This document shows, one piece after another, positions 29,273-37,065 of a stretch of DNA of 49,029 nt (positions are counted from its first letter, which is position 1; every line of letters starts with the position of its first letter). A model generated the notes under the pieces. It saw only the letters and a program-made list of their open reading frames with translations, was not told the DNA's origin and did no database searches. A program made the translations under genes and the position numbers. This DNA is from Synechococcaceae cyanobacterium SM2_3_1 (GTDB lineage Bacteria > Cyanobacteriota > Cyanobacteriia > Thermostichales > Thermostichaceae): NCBI GenBank assembly GCA_012030715.1, contig JAAUUJ010000009.1:1-49029 (forward strand), read 5' to 3'.

Positions 29273-29748
29273 TGACTGTGCGTCTTTATGTTGGCAATTT
29301 ACCTGAAGAGGTTGATCGGCAGGCATTAGAAGACTTATTTACCTCAGCTGGTGAAATTGTCTCAACAAAAGTGATTCGAGATCGGAAGACTGGAAAATGT
29401 CGCGGTTTTGGGTTCTTGACTGTCAAGACACCCGAGCTGGCTGATCAGTATATCGAGAAGTTTAATGGCCATCCTTTTGGGGATAGCTCTCTGAAGATTG
29501 AGCTGGCTCAGCCTCGTGCCAAAACTGAGATCGGTTCAGGCGGGGAAGCACCTGTTCCCAAAGAGCAACCCCAGCGTTCTGAAGCTTCGGCGACGGGCGC
29601 AGGTGCAGGCAAGAAGCGCAATCGTGGCCGGACTCAGTCCAGTCAAGGGCAAAGCAGTTCTTCCTCGCCCGCACCCTCCGGACCTGATCCTCGCTGGGCT
29701 AGCGATCTGCAACGCATCAAGGAGCAACTGCAGGCAGCTAACCTCTAG
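29272..29748 (+). CDS. RRM-type RNA-binding protein (cyanobacterial Rbp family)
   Basis: A 158-residue protein with one RNA-recognition motif: RNP2 LYVGNL at residues 5-10 and RNP1 CRGFGFLTV near 44-52. After the RRM (about residue 80) comes a low-complexity tail rich in Ala, Gly, Ser, Gln and Arg (GKKRNRGRTQSSQGQSSSSS). Cyanobacterial Rbp proteins are cold-responsive or mRNA-localising chaperones, some binding photosystem mRNAs near thylakoids; most have a Gly-rich tail, and this one is longer and Ser/Gln-rich. The start follows an AGGAG embedded in a palindrome, and a long leader precedes it. Confidence 0.92.
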   Translation: MTVRLYVGNLPEEVDRQALEDLFTSAGEIVSTKVIRDRKTGKCRGFGFLTVKTPELADQYIEKFNGHPFGDSSLKIELAQPRAKTEIGSGGEAPVPKEQPQRSEASATGAGAGKKRNRGRTQSSQGQSSSSSPAPSGPDPRWASDLQRIKEQLQAANL

Positions 29749-29841
29749 AACCTCACAACTTTGTGTTTCAAAGATTCAGATGCCCTGAAGAGCGGTCAAG
29801 CATCTGTTATGCTATGTGGGGTTGCTTGCAAGGGGGGGGGA

Positions 29842-30648
29842 ATGGCAGCTTTACAAAAGTATATTTTTGAACTGTGCCAGAGATGGGGAAAAGCGATCTT
29901 GCCCTGCATCTGTGTATTCACCCTGCTCTTCTTGGGGGGATGCAACCCGCAGCAGTTCCTAAACCAGGCTCCTAGCGATTTTGAGGCCCAGGTCCTCCAG
30001 GTAATCCGTGATAACCCTGAAGTGCTTCTAGAATCGGTTCAGAATTATCAGCAACAACAGCAGCAGCAGCAAGAAGATCAGCAACAGCAAGCGGTGTCGC
30101 AGGTTGGTCAGCAGCTGCGCACTAACCCCGATCCGATCATCGGCAATTCGCCGCAACGGGGATCCAAGGACAAGCGCTTGGTGTTGCTTGAATTTTCAGA
30201 TTTTCAATGTCCCTTCTGTGCACGCGCCCACACCACGGTGCAGCGGTTTATGGATGCCTATGGTCAGGATGTCACGCTTGTCTATAAGCACCTTCCCCTT
30301 TCCACCATTCATCCCCAGGCTTTACCTGCCGCAAAGGCTGCATGGGCTGCGTATCAGCAGGGTAAGTTCTGGGAATTTCACGATGCCCTCTTCACCAACC
30401 AGAAGCGTTTGGGCGATGAATTTTATCTGGAGACCGCTGAACGATTGCAGCTGGACATCAACCAGTTTAACCGTGATCGCAATAGCCGTGCTGCAGATGC
30501 TGCCATCACTGCTGATCTCCAGCTTGCAGAGCAACTAGGTCTGGGGGGAACCCCCTTCTTCTTGCTCAATGACATTCCTATCTCTGGAGCCCGTCCCCTA
30601 CAGGACTTCGAGAATGCTCTGAGCGAGGCCAAACGGAAATTGGGTTAG
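29842..30648 (+). CDS. DsbA-like thiol-disulfide lipoprotein with poly-Gln linker
   Basis: A 268-residue protein. The N-terminal membrane segment ends in LLFLGGC, a lipobox, so a lipid anchor is likely. A helical region (FEAQVLQVIRDNPEVLLESVQNY) leads into a glutamine tract (eight Q, ED, four Q). The thioredoxin-like DsbA domain follows: FSDFQCPFCARAHTT carries the CPFC active site, an inserted helical domain sits in the middle, and GGTPFFLL contains the cis-proline. It probably oxidises or isomerises disulfides in the periplasm or thylakoid lumen. The ATG at 29842 lies after a nine-G run (29832-29840) that serves as an unusual ribosome-binding site and is a spot where sequencing indels are likely. 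Confidence 0.85.
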   Translation: MAALQKYIFELCQRWGKAILPCICVFTLLFLGGCNPQQFLNQAPSDFEAQVLQVIRDNPEVLLESVQNYQQQQQQQQEDQQQQAVSQVGQQLRTNPDPIIGNSPQRGSKDKRLVLLEFSDFQCPFCARAHTTVQRFMDAYGQDVTLVYKHLPLSTIHPQALPAAKAAWAAYQQGKFWEFHDALFTNQKRLGDEFYLETAERLQLDINQFNRDRNSRAADAAITADLQLAEQLGLGGTPFFLLNDIPISGARPLQDFENALSEAKRKLG

Positions 30649-30761
30649 GCCATCCCCTCTTTACCTAAATGTCTTTGGACGGTGAACTCACCGATTCAGT
30701 GATCACAGCACAGGACCCTGGGAAATACAGCCGTGAGAGACCTGATTATCTGAGGGGATGA

Positions 30762-31340
30762 GTGTATACCTGCCCCATCTGCCAAGACTCCTTTTTGTTT
30801 GCTGCTGATCCCTGTCCCACCTGTGTTGCTCGTCAGCAAAAGCAGCAACGGCGTCTGCGGGCCCGCGAACGTCGTGCCTCCTACGATCCTCTGGGTCAGA
30901 TTGCCGCTGAGCAGTTCTGGCAACTCCTGCGCTGGTATCCCCGCTGTCCCTGCTGTGGCCGTCCCTGGGAACAGATCCAGGTCAGCATCCATCAAGATCA
31001 CATCATTCCCCTCAGCCGCGGCGGCACTAATACAGTCGTCAACCTGCAGCCCCTCTGTCAGGACTGTAATCTCTGGAAGTCCGATCACCTGATTGCATTT
31101 GATCCCCAACGGCCAGGGGTTGCCACTGCCCTGCCTTCACGCTTGCATACCATCTTTGAGCAGGATCGACGCTGGCAGGCTCAAAAGCATATTCATGGGG
31201 AGGATCAACTTGCACTTTTTCCCCTCGTGACTCCAGAGTTTCCTGAACCCAGCTACCCAGAGGCCACGCCTTTGCAACTGGAGCAGTCCACGATTCAGCT
31301 CACCTGGGCCGCCATTGCTGTTGCCAGTGTTAGCTCCTAA
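30762..31340 (+). CDS. HNH endonuclease-domain protein with N-terminal zinc cysteines
   Basis: A 192-residue protein. The N-terminus has two Cys pairs (CPICQ, CPTC) likely to bind zinc, followed by a basic helical stretch (QKQQRRLRARERRA). The HNH core follows: CPCCGRPWEQIQVSIHQDHIIPLSRGG, NLQPLCQDCNLWKSDH. His-His-Asn and the four core cysteines are present, so catalysis is plausible. The tail has no recognised domain. Such proteins in cyanobacteria are usually stand-alone; no restriction or phage gene lies beside it. The GTG start at 30762 lies after GAGGGG. Its stop overlaps that of the next gene tail-to-tail by four bases. Confidence 0.8.
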   Translation: MYTCPICQDSFLFAADPCPTCVARQQKQQRRLRARERRASYDPLGQIAAEQFWQLLRWYPRCPCCGRPWEQIQVSIHQDHIIPLSRGGTNTVVNLQPLCQDCNLWKSDHLIAFDPQRPGVATALPSRLHTIFEQDRRWQAQKHIHGEDQLALFPLVTPEFPEPSYPEATPLQLEQSTIQLTWAAIAVASVSS

Positions 31341-32566
31341 TCGCTAGCCACTATCTCTCCGGTCAGACCTAGCTGCGAGAGGGACTGCAGGGCCTCCTCG
31401 GCATTGCGACGTTGTCGATAGGTGCCCACCTGAATCACCGACCGCTCCTGCCATTCTTTCAGGAAGGCGTCCGGAGCAAAAGACTGAATTTGAGTCAGCT
31501 GACTCTCCCCTTGAGTAGCAGCAGTGATCACGATGTACACAGAGTCTGGGGCAGCAGGAGGAGAATTAGAAGCGTTATCCGTTGGGGTCGGGGTCGGCTC
31601 AGGGGTGGGGGCTGTTGAGGCGGGTTGTACCGTCAGGACGGGCTTTGTTCGGCTCAAATCTGCAGGAAAGAGCCCAGCTTCAAATCCCTGACTCGCAAGG
31701 CGCTGGATCTGGGGCTGAGCAGCTTCAGGATTCGCAAATCCCCCGACTCGAACCACCCGCAGATTGTCATACACCAGAGGAATAGCGTCAGGTATCAACT
31801 GCCGGATGGCATTGAGTTGGTCTCCAGTAGGATCAGCCACCAGCAGCCAAAACGCTTCTCCTGCGGAGGAGGTGGAGTTGCCATCGTCTGCGGAGGCAGG
31901 TGGGGGAGCCGAAGCTGGCGTGGTGGAGGTGCGAAAGCTGGGGTTGGGTATTGCCAGAGCCTGCCATCCTTGGGAGCTTAGCCAACCGGATTGGGCCTGA
32001 GCCTGACTTAACTGAGAGAAACTTCCCGTTTGTAATGCGGGCTGCTGCTGGTAGGTGGTGGTCACGGCGTTAGGAAAGAAGCGGCGAACCTGAGTCACCC
32101 ATTGCGGATCGTTGTCAGGATTGATAACCAGCACCACATAGGGGCGATTCAGATTGACAAGATTTTCAGAGCCTGGAGGGGAAGCGGGGATAGGGGTCGA
32201 CACGGGCGATGAAGCGGGAGGGGGGTCTGTCGAAGCTGGAGCTGACTCCTGCGTAGCAGTGGTTTCGACTACCACCACCTGTAGACCCAGTTGTTCTAAC
32301 CTGGTTTTGCGATCCTGGGCATGGGTACGGTTGATAAATGTTCCCCCCAGGATATGCGGTCCGTCTGATCCCACCGCCAGGTAAGCATCTGGCACCACAG
32401 TCCTGACCTGATCCAGAGATTCAGGCGTTCCAGACTCAACCCAAACTTGATAGATCGGCAACGTCATCCCTGGCCGTCCCAGGAACAACCAGGCTATAGC
32501 CACTGTCCACCCAACTGAGGCCCGTGAATGACCCACGTTCAACAACCCACTGATCGGCGATGGCAA
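31337..32566 (-). CDS. Protein with four SPOR-like repeats and a signal anchor
   Basis: A 409-residue envelope protein. A hydrophobic N-terminal segment (GWTVAIAWLFLGRPGMTL) could be a signal peptide or anchor. Four related modules follow, separated by Pro/Ser-rich linkers. Each ends in a GGTFINRTHAQDRKTRLEQLGL-like unit: the others are GSFSQLSQAQAQSGWLSSQGW, VGGFANPEAAQPQIQRLASQGF and VGTYRQRRNAEEALQSLSQLGL. This G-(T/S/F)-(F/Y)-x(n)-A-x(n)-L-x-x-x-G pattern is that of SPOR domains, which bind denuded peptidoglycan at division sites. Related cyanobacterial proteins are of unknown function. It is probably septal or cell-wall associated; family assignment comes from the pattern. Confidence 0.65.
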   Translation of the reverse strand: MPSPISGLLNVGHSRASVGWTVAIAWLFLGRPGMTLPIYQVWVESGTPESLDQVRTVVPDAYLAVGSDGPHILGGTFINRTHAQDRKTRLEQLGLQVVVVETTATQESAPASTDPPPASSPVSTPIPASPPGSENLVNLNRPYVVLVINPDNDPQWVTQVRRFFPNAVTTTYQQQPALQTGSFSQLSQAQAQSGWLSSQGWQALAIPNPSFRTSTTPASAPPPASADDGNSTSSAGEAFWLLVADPTGDQLNAIRQLIPDAIPLVYDNLRVVRVGGFANPEAAQPQIQRLASQGFEAGLFPADLSRTKPVLTVQPASTAPTPEPTPTPTDNASNSPPAAPDSVYIVITAATQGESQLTQIQSFAPDAFLKEWQERSVIQVGTYRQRRNAEEALQSLSQLGLTGEIVASD

Positions 32567-32715
32567 GAAAGTCCCATCAGTATCCTACTGAATTCTGTTC
32601 AGCAGCGCCCTTCCTCTCATGGCTACCCACCGAGCGCCTGAGTTAATTCCGAGCATCCGCAGGAACGCTAAAATGCCCAAGGTCTCGTTAACTTTTGAGG
32701 GGTTTGGGGAGCGAT

Positions 32716-32751
32716 AAGTCCCGCACTGTACCTGAAAGGTGAGCATCGGGA
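32716..32751 (+). ncRNA. Diverged TnpB-type RNA scaffold, copy A
   Basis: An inner hairpin ACCT-gaa-AGGT is enclosed by CCCG/CGGG. It matches copy B at 33042 at 30 of 35 positions plus one inserted base by hand alignment. The stem differs from copy B by paired changes, so the fold and not just the sequence is kept. No tip motif follows, which suggests an old relic. Confidence 0.5.
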
Positions 32752-33041
32752 TACATGGGCTCCCCATATTGATTGAGGGGTTATGCCTCCGGCAGGCTCC
32801 GCCAACAATGCCCCGAAATTAATCCCCAACGTTTGCGCCGAAAGCTTTTTGCAATGGGCATTTCGAGGTACTATGGTATTGGTGTTGCGTCCCCTAGATT
32901 GAGAGTAAAAGCTAGGCGAAAGCCGTAATCTCCAAAGTTCTAGAAACCGCATTTGTACCTTAAAAACCGAAGTTATGAAGAATCATGAGGTTCGACCTAG
33001 ATCAGTGGCGTGGGGCAGGAACACCTGATCGTGAGGTTGGG

Positions 33042-33085
33042 AAGCCCGCGCTGTACCCGTAGGGTGAGCTTCGGGAGGATGTCAC
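33042..33085 (+). ncRNA. TnpB-type RNA scaffold / IS right end, copy B
   Basis: The inner hairpin is ACCC-gta-GGGT, the outer stem AAGC or CCCG with GCTT or CGGG. It is followed by GGATGTCAC, the tip motif expected at the right end of IS200/IS605-type elements, where the omega RNA scaffold lies directly before the guide. The bases after 33085 (ATGAGTCCGAAT) would then have been the guide. Confidence 0.55.
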
Positions 33086-33134
33086 ATGAGTCCGAATCGC
33101 TGTATCCTTAATCCACCCTATTTGTTCCGCCAGC

Positions 33135-33815
33135 ATGTACACCAGCATCTCTGAGTTTGACCGTTTAATTCAGTTCCTGCCTGTGGAAATTCGTCCTGAG
33201 GTGCAGATTGAGATTGGCACACCGGATCAGTCCCGGGTTGTTCAATCGTTGTGGCGCTTTCCCTGGCAAAAATATTCTCGCTTTGCAATTGATATTTCTC
33301 GTTGGCAACGCCTGAGCGCTGATCAGCAAAAGCTGATGTTTCTGCGAGAAGCCGTTATGGCAACTGAACTGGCCCTTGGGGACAACTGGTCTGCACTACT
33401 CCTCTATCCGGCTTTGATTGGGGCCGGGGCTATGGGGATCATTGTGGAACTGCAGCTGGGGGATAATCTGGGCATGGGGTTGGCCGCAGGACTGGCAGCA
33501 TCAGCAGGCTTTCTGTTGCGAAGGGCTGAAAAAGGACAGAAATCTCAGATCATTGCCGATGAATTTGCAGTTCGCTATGCAGCCCAACATGGGTACAGCG
33601 TGCAGCAAGCAGCAGCTCTGCTTTTGAGTGCCATTCAACAGATTGCCATGCAGGAAGAGCGCACCAAAGAAGACTATGACACAACCATTCGTCGGCGCAA
33701 CCTGGAGTTTTTAAGTCAACGTGGCTTTAACGCCTCGGGAAGCAGTGGAGGCAGTGGAGGTGCCCTGACCATCAATCCGAAATACCGTTCCAAGAGCAAA
33801 CCTCAGGAGCGTTAA
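33135..33815 (+). CDS. DUF3318-like cyanobacterial protein
   Basis: A 226-residue protein with features I associate with the cyanobacterial DUF3318 family: an N-terminal soluble part (FLPVEIRPEVQIEIGTPDQSRV), a DISRWQRLSADQQKLMFLREAVM segment, two or three hydrophobic stretches (LLLYPALIGAGAMGIIVELQ and LGMGLAAGLAASAGFLL), then a helical segment and a Gly/Ser-rich tail. The function is unknown. It starts just after the IS relic, with no clear ribosome-binding site before the ATG at 33135. Family assignment is from memory and moderate; the gene itself is clearly real. Confidence 0.7.
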   Translation: MYTSISEFDRLIQFLPVEIRPEVQIEIGTPDQSRVVQSLWRFPWQKYSRFAIDISRWQRLSADQQKLMFLREAVMATELALGDNWSALLLYPALIGAGAMGIIVELQLGDNLGMGLAAGLAASAGFLLRRAEKGQKSQIIADEFAVRYAAQHGYSVQQAAALLLSAIQQIAMQEERTKEDYDTTIRRRNLEFLSQRGFNASGSSGGSGGALTINPKYRSKSKPQER

Positions 33816-33892
33816 TCCCCCTGACTTCCTTTTTCAGTCTCCTGCCGATCTGCAGTATCGTAAAAAATGGATTTTCAAGGGCAGGCTTAACC

Positions 33893-34351
33893 ATGGCAAC
33901 TGCAGTTGCAGACTTCACAGGGACCTGGCATCTGGATAATGAGGCCTCAGACTCTTTTGATGAGATCATGAAGGCAGAAGGGTTGAATATGATCGCCCGC
34001 AATTTTGCTGCCCGTCTCAAGGTTACGCAGGAAATTGTGCAGTCAGACTCGCACCTGACCATTACCGCCCGGACAAAGTGGGGTGCCCACACCACGGATG
34101 CTTCTCTGAATGGCGAGACCGAGATCAAGACCAATCGGCAAGGTAAAGAGTATCGAGCCTGCCATTATTGGGATCCAGATGGCACCACGCTGATTACAAA
34201 AGTGGAATCCACCCATCCTGATGGCAGGCCCATTGAAACGATCGTTCGTCGCTTCCTTGAAGATGGCAATGCCACCATGGTGCAACAGGTGGAGCTGCGC
34301 TACTCCACTGGCGAAATCTATTCTGCCCGGCGTATTTTTCGCAGAGGCTGA
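33893..34351 (+). CDS. FABP/lipocalin-like small barrel protein
   Basis: A 152-residue soluble protein whose N-terminus reads like an intracellular lipid-binding protein: FTGTWHLDNEASDSFDEIMKAEG, then IARNFAARLKVTQ, TITARTKWG and later DGTTLITKVES, REVRRF-like TIVRRFLEDGNATMVQQVEL and a closing SARRIFRRG. The order (GTW start, MKA-like helix, strands ending in a Val/Arg-Arg region) follows the FABP ten-strand barrel. The C-terminal Arg-Arg-Phe motif resembles the R-x-Y/R lipid carboxylate site. FABPs are typically animal proteins; bacterial lipocalin-like relatives are less common. The ligand is unknown. No signal peptide, so cytoplasmic. Confidence 0.6.
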   Translation: MATAVADFTGTWHLDNEASDSFDEIMKAEGLNMIARNFAARLKVTQEIVQSDSHLTITARTKWGAHTTDASLNGETEIKTNRQGKEYRACHYWDPDGTTLITKVESTHPDGRPIETIVRRFLEDGNATMVQQVELRYSTGEIYSARRIFRRG

Positions 34352-34386
34352 ACCCGAGATCTATTCACCAGCCATAGCTGGAAACC

Positions 34387-34653
34387 ATGTCATTTGTCTG
34401 CCATAAAGGGGTTGAGATCCATTTGGTGGTGGGGGACTCTGATCACCGTTCTTCCCAGGTCCAGGCTTGCGCCCAGAAGCTTTCCCAGGCACACCTAGAA
34501 ATTCTGCCCCGCTGCAATCACACCCAATATTTTCTGGGAAGTTATCGCAGCCTGCCCAAGATACAGCAGTTCCTTTCCGCTCAGAAAGGACTACCCGAGA
34601 CCCTGACACCTTCCTGGTTATCCCAGCTGGTTAAGCAAGCTCGACTTTTCTGA
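34387..34653 (+). pseudogene. C-terminal fragment of an alpha/beta hydrolase
   Basis: Eighty-eight residues that resemble the last part of an alpha/beta-hydrolase: EIHLVVGDSDHRSSQVQACAQKL (strand and the usual acidic residue), LEILPRCNHTQYFLGSY (catalytic-histidine loop), then a final helix. The nucleophile elbow and oxyanion region are missing. No fragment of the front half is seen in the 35 bases before it, so either most of the gene is lost or this is a small independent protein. The frame is open from an ATG without a good ribosome-binding site. Confidence 0.4.
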
Positions 34654-34687
34654 CGGGGCGGTTCGAGTCCGTCTAGAATCTCTGAGA

Positions 34688-35956
34688 TCAGGGATTAACT
34701 TTCTGGATCTTGAGGAAAAAGCGGATCCACAGTCCTCCAGCCTCAGGGTGGTTACAGGCGCACACCGTGCCTCCATGGGCTTCGACAATTTGCTTGACAA
34801 TGGCCAACCCCAGCCCGGTGCCACCATCACTGCGGGCTCGAGCTGAGTCAGTACGATAAAACGGTTCGAACACAGACTCAAAAGCCTGCTCCGGTAATCC
34901 CGACCCATGATCATAAACCTCAACTGCAATGCGAGCCCCCTGAAACTGGATCCTCACATGCACTGGGTTCCCCACTTTTCCGTATTTAATGCTGTTATCA
35001 AACAAATTCAGCAACAGTCGGTATAATCGGCTCTCATCTCCCCATAGATCAGCCTCCGCCGGACCTTGATAATCCAGGGTTTGCTCTCGCAATCTCGCCT
35101 GAGGCTCCAGACTCTGCCAGGCATCCCTTAAGAGCGGAACCAGATCGACAGGCCGCATCTGCAGGGCTGCACTCGCCCCCAGGTTTAAACTACTCAACTC
35201 CAGCAGATCCTGCACCAGGCTACTGAGGCGGATGGTTTCGTTGAGGAGCCGATCGATCCAGGTGCGCATGGAGGGATCCACGCGGTTTTGTAGGGTTTCT
35301 GCAATCAGACGAATCGAAGTGAGGGGAGTTTTCAGTTCATGGGCTACATCAGAGGCCCAGCGATCCCGCTGTTGCTCCAGGGTTTTGGCCTCCACCCGAT
35401 CTTCGAGAAATAGACCAATCTGGCCGTCCTGCAGCGCTACTGCCCACCCGCGGACAGGAATAGGTTTGGCCTCTCCGCCCGATGGATAAAACTGCCACTC
35501 CCGCATCTGAGGGGTACAGGGATCGCTAGATTGATGGGCCTGGTGCCGCATTTGCTCCACTAACTGATCCAGTTCATAAGAGCGCACCCACTCCAGCAAC
35601 ACTTTCACATTGGGCTGCCAGTGATCGATCTGTAAAAGCTGTTGGGCCGCCGGATTGCACACGACAACAACATTGTGCTCATCCACTTGCAAAAATCCCC
35701 AGGGCAGTTCACGAGCCAGAGTTTCCCAATCCTGAATCTGGGCAAGCAATTCCTGCATGTCCTGCTGTTGCTGACGCAGGTACTTCACCATCTGGCTAGC
35801 AAAGTGAGCCGGATCGGACGTAACCCGCTCAATACCAACAGTGGAACTGAGGCGCTCCAGCATCCGCATCGAAGTCTGCCGCGAGTTGCGACTGATCCAG
35901 AAATGAGCTCCCATTCCCGTGGTCAGTCCCAACAGAATGCCCCAGGCAAAGTTCAT
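34688..35956 (-). CDS. sphS: PAS-containing sensor histidine kinase, SphS/PhoR-like
   Basis: A 422-residue kinase. A short N-terminal membrane segment (FAWGILLGLTTGMGAHFWI) is followed by a coiled region, a PAS domain at about 85-190 (LPWGFLQVDEHNVVVVCNPAAQQLL), the HisKA helix with DVAHELKTPLTSI near residue 230, and a HATPase_c domain (NLFDNSIKYG N-box, DHGSGLP G1, GGTGLGLAIVK G2). The order is as in SphS, the phosphate sensor that controls alkaline phosphatase and phosphate uptake in cyanobacteria. Its response regulator is not in this window and I saw no Pho box nearby, so the phosphate assignment is inference. Function as a histidine kinase is firm. Confidence 0.7.
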   Translation of the reverse strand: MNFAWGILLGLTTGMGAHFWISRNSRQTSMRMLERLSSTVGIERVTSDPAHFASQMVKYLRQQQQDMQELLAQIQDWETLARELPWGFLQVDEHNVVVVCNPAAQQLLQIDHWQPNVKVLLEWVRSYELDQLVEQMRHQAHQSSDPCTPQMREWQFYPSGGEAKPIPVRGWAVALQDGQIGLFLEDRVEAKTLEQQRDRWASDVAHELKTPLTSIRLIAETLQNRVDPSMRTWIDRLLNETIRLSSLVQDLLELSSLNLGASAALQMRPVDLVPLLRDAWQSLEPQARLREQTLDYQGPAEADLWGDESRLYRLLLNLFDNSIKYGKVGNPVHVRIQFQGARIAVEVYDHGSGLPEQAFESVFEPFYRTDSARARSDGGTGLGLAIVKQIVEAHGGTVCACNHPEAGGLWIRFFLKIQKVNP

Positions 35957-36086
35957 TTACTGCCCTTCTAGAAAGCGATCCCAGGCGATTAAGCATCGAT
36001 CCGACAGGTTGTGCTCTAACCTTATCCCTGCCGCTATTCTGTCTCAGGGAAAGCGGCGAGTCCACAGGCCGCTTGTCAATCGCTTC

Positions 36087-37043
36087 TCAATCGAGACAGC
36101 GCTCACTTACCCGATCCAGGGCGGCGACATCATCCGCTGAAAGGCGCCAGCCCAGAGCTCCTGCATGGTCCTGGACGTGGCGAGCTTGTTTGGCTCCTGG
36201 GATCGGGATGGCTCCTTTACAGATCACCCAGTTCAGGGCCACCTGAGCGCAGGTTTTGCCACCATAGGCCTTGCCAACATCATGCAGCAAAGTCAACAGG
36301 GGCTGTAGCTTACGCAAACGGGGGGCAGCATTCCAGCCTCGCACCCCAGAAGGAGGTTGCTCGGGAGTGTATTTACCCGTTAATAGCCCCATTCCCAGGG
36401 GACTGTAAGCGATTAGACTTATCCCTTCTCGGCGACAGGTTGCCAGCACCTGATCCTGCTCCGGAGTCCGGTGAATCAGGCTGTACTGCACCTGGTTACT
36501 GGCCAGAGAAAGATCCCGTTCCCGCAGGAGAGCCGAGGCCCGTTGCATTTGGGCTGTACTAAAGTTGGACACTCCAACGGTCCGAGTCAACCCTGCCTCA
36601 ACCCCATCCGCTAGCGCATTGATCCAGACCTCAATCGCCATAGGGGGAGCTGGCCAGTGAATTTGATAGAGATCCACCTGAGCCACGCCCAAACGGGCCA
36701 AACTTTCTCGCAGGGCTGTCAAGAGACTTTGCGATGACCACCGCCAGGGCCAGGGCATAAATTTGGTGGCCAGATTCGCAGACTGGGTAGACGGGAGCCA
36801 TTGCCCGATCAGAGTTTCCGATCGCCCCTGACCATAGATCTCTGCCGTATCAAACAGGGTTATCCCCTTAGCCAGAGCGGTGTGGAAGGCCTGCTCCAGC
36901 TCCGTATCCGTATAATCGCTGCCATATCCCCAGAAAAGCTTGTCTCCCCAAGCCCAGGTGCCAATCCCCAGAGGACTGACCTGCAGATCGGTGGCTCCCA
37001 GGGGGATGCGATCTGGAATCACAGAAGCAGAGAGATCGGTCAT
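36087..37043 (-). CDS. Aldo/keto reductase
   Basis: A 318-residue (alpha/beta)8-barrel reductase. Catalytic tetrad positions are visible: Asp and Tyr in LFDTAEIYGQGRSE, Lys in LATKFMP, His in VDLYQIHWP. The cofactor-binding end is AIPIPGAKQARHVQDHAGALGW, typical of the AKR family that uses NADPH. The N-terminal hairpin is LGATDLQVSPLGIGTWAWGD. Its substrate is unknown. The gene starts 22 bases after the stop of the ABA4-like gene on the same strand, so they are probably one operon, and the reductase may act on a carotenoid or other compound linked to that membrane protein. Confidence 0.85.
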   Translation of the reverse strand: MTDLSASVIPDRIPLGATDLQVSPLGIGTWAWGDKLFWGYGSDYTDTELEQAFHTALAKGITLFDTAEIYGQGRSETLIGQWLPSTQSANLATKFMPWPWRWSSQSLLTALRESLARLGVAQVDLYQIHWPAPPMAIEVWINALADGVEAGLTRTVGVSNFSTAQMQRASALLRERDLSLASNQVQYSLIHRTPEQDQVLATCRREGISLIAYSPLGMGLLTGKYTPEQPPSGVRGWNAAPRLRKLQPLLTLLHDVGKAYGGKTCAQVALNWVICKGAIPIPGAKQARHVQDHAGALGWRLSADDVAALDRVSERCLD

Positions 37044-37065
37044 CGGGTATCACCGCGTGTGAAGA

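Larger units (their letters stand above)
32567..33134. mobile_element. IS200/IS605-type relic without intact genes
   Basis: This 568-base gap has no intact gene. It ends with a sequence at 33042-33085 that looks like the right end of an IS605/IS1341-type element: a folded scaffold followed by GGATGTCAC, the tip motif of such elements. A diverged copy of the scaffold lies at 32716-32751. A short frame ending at the TAG at 33059-33061 (VGKPALYP) may be the last remnant of a tnpB. The rest is not recognisable. Confidence 0.6.

Noticed and set aside
34618-35140. Frames on the other reading phases of the sphS-like gene
   Set aside because: They overlap fully with a well-supported kinase gene and lack family features.
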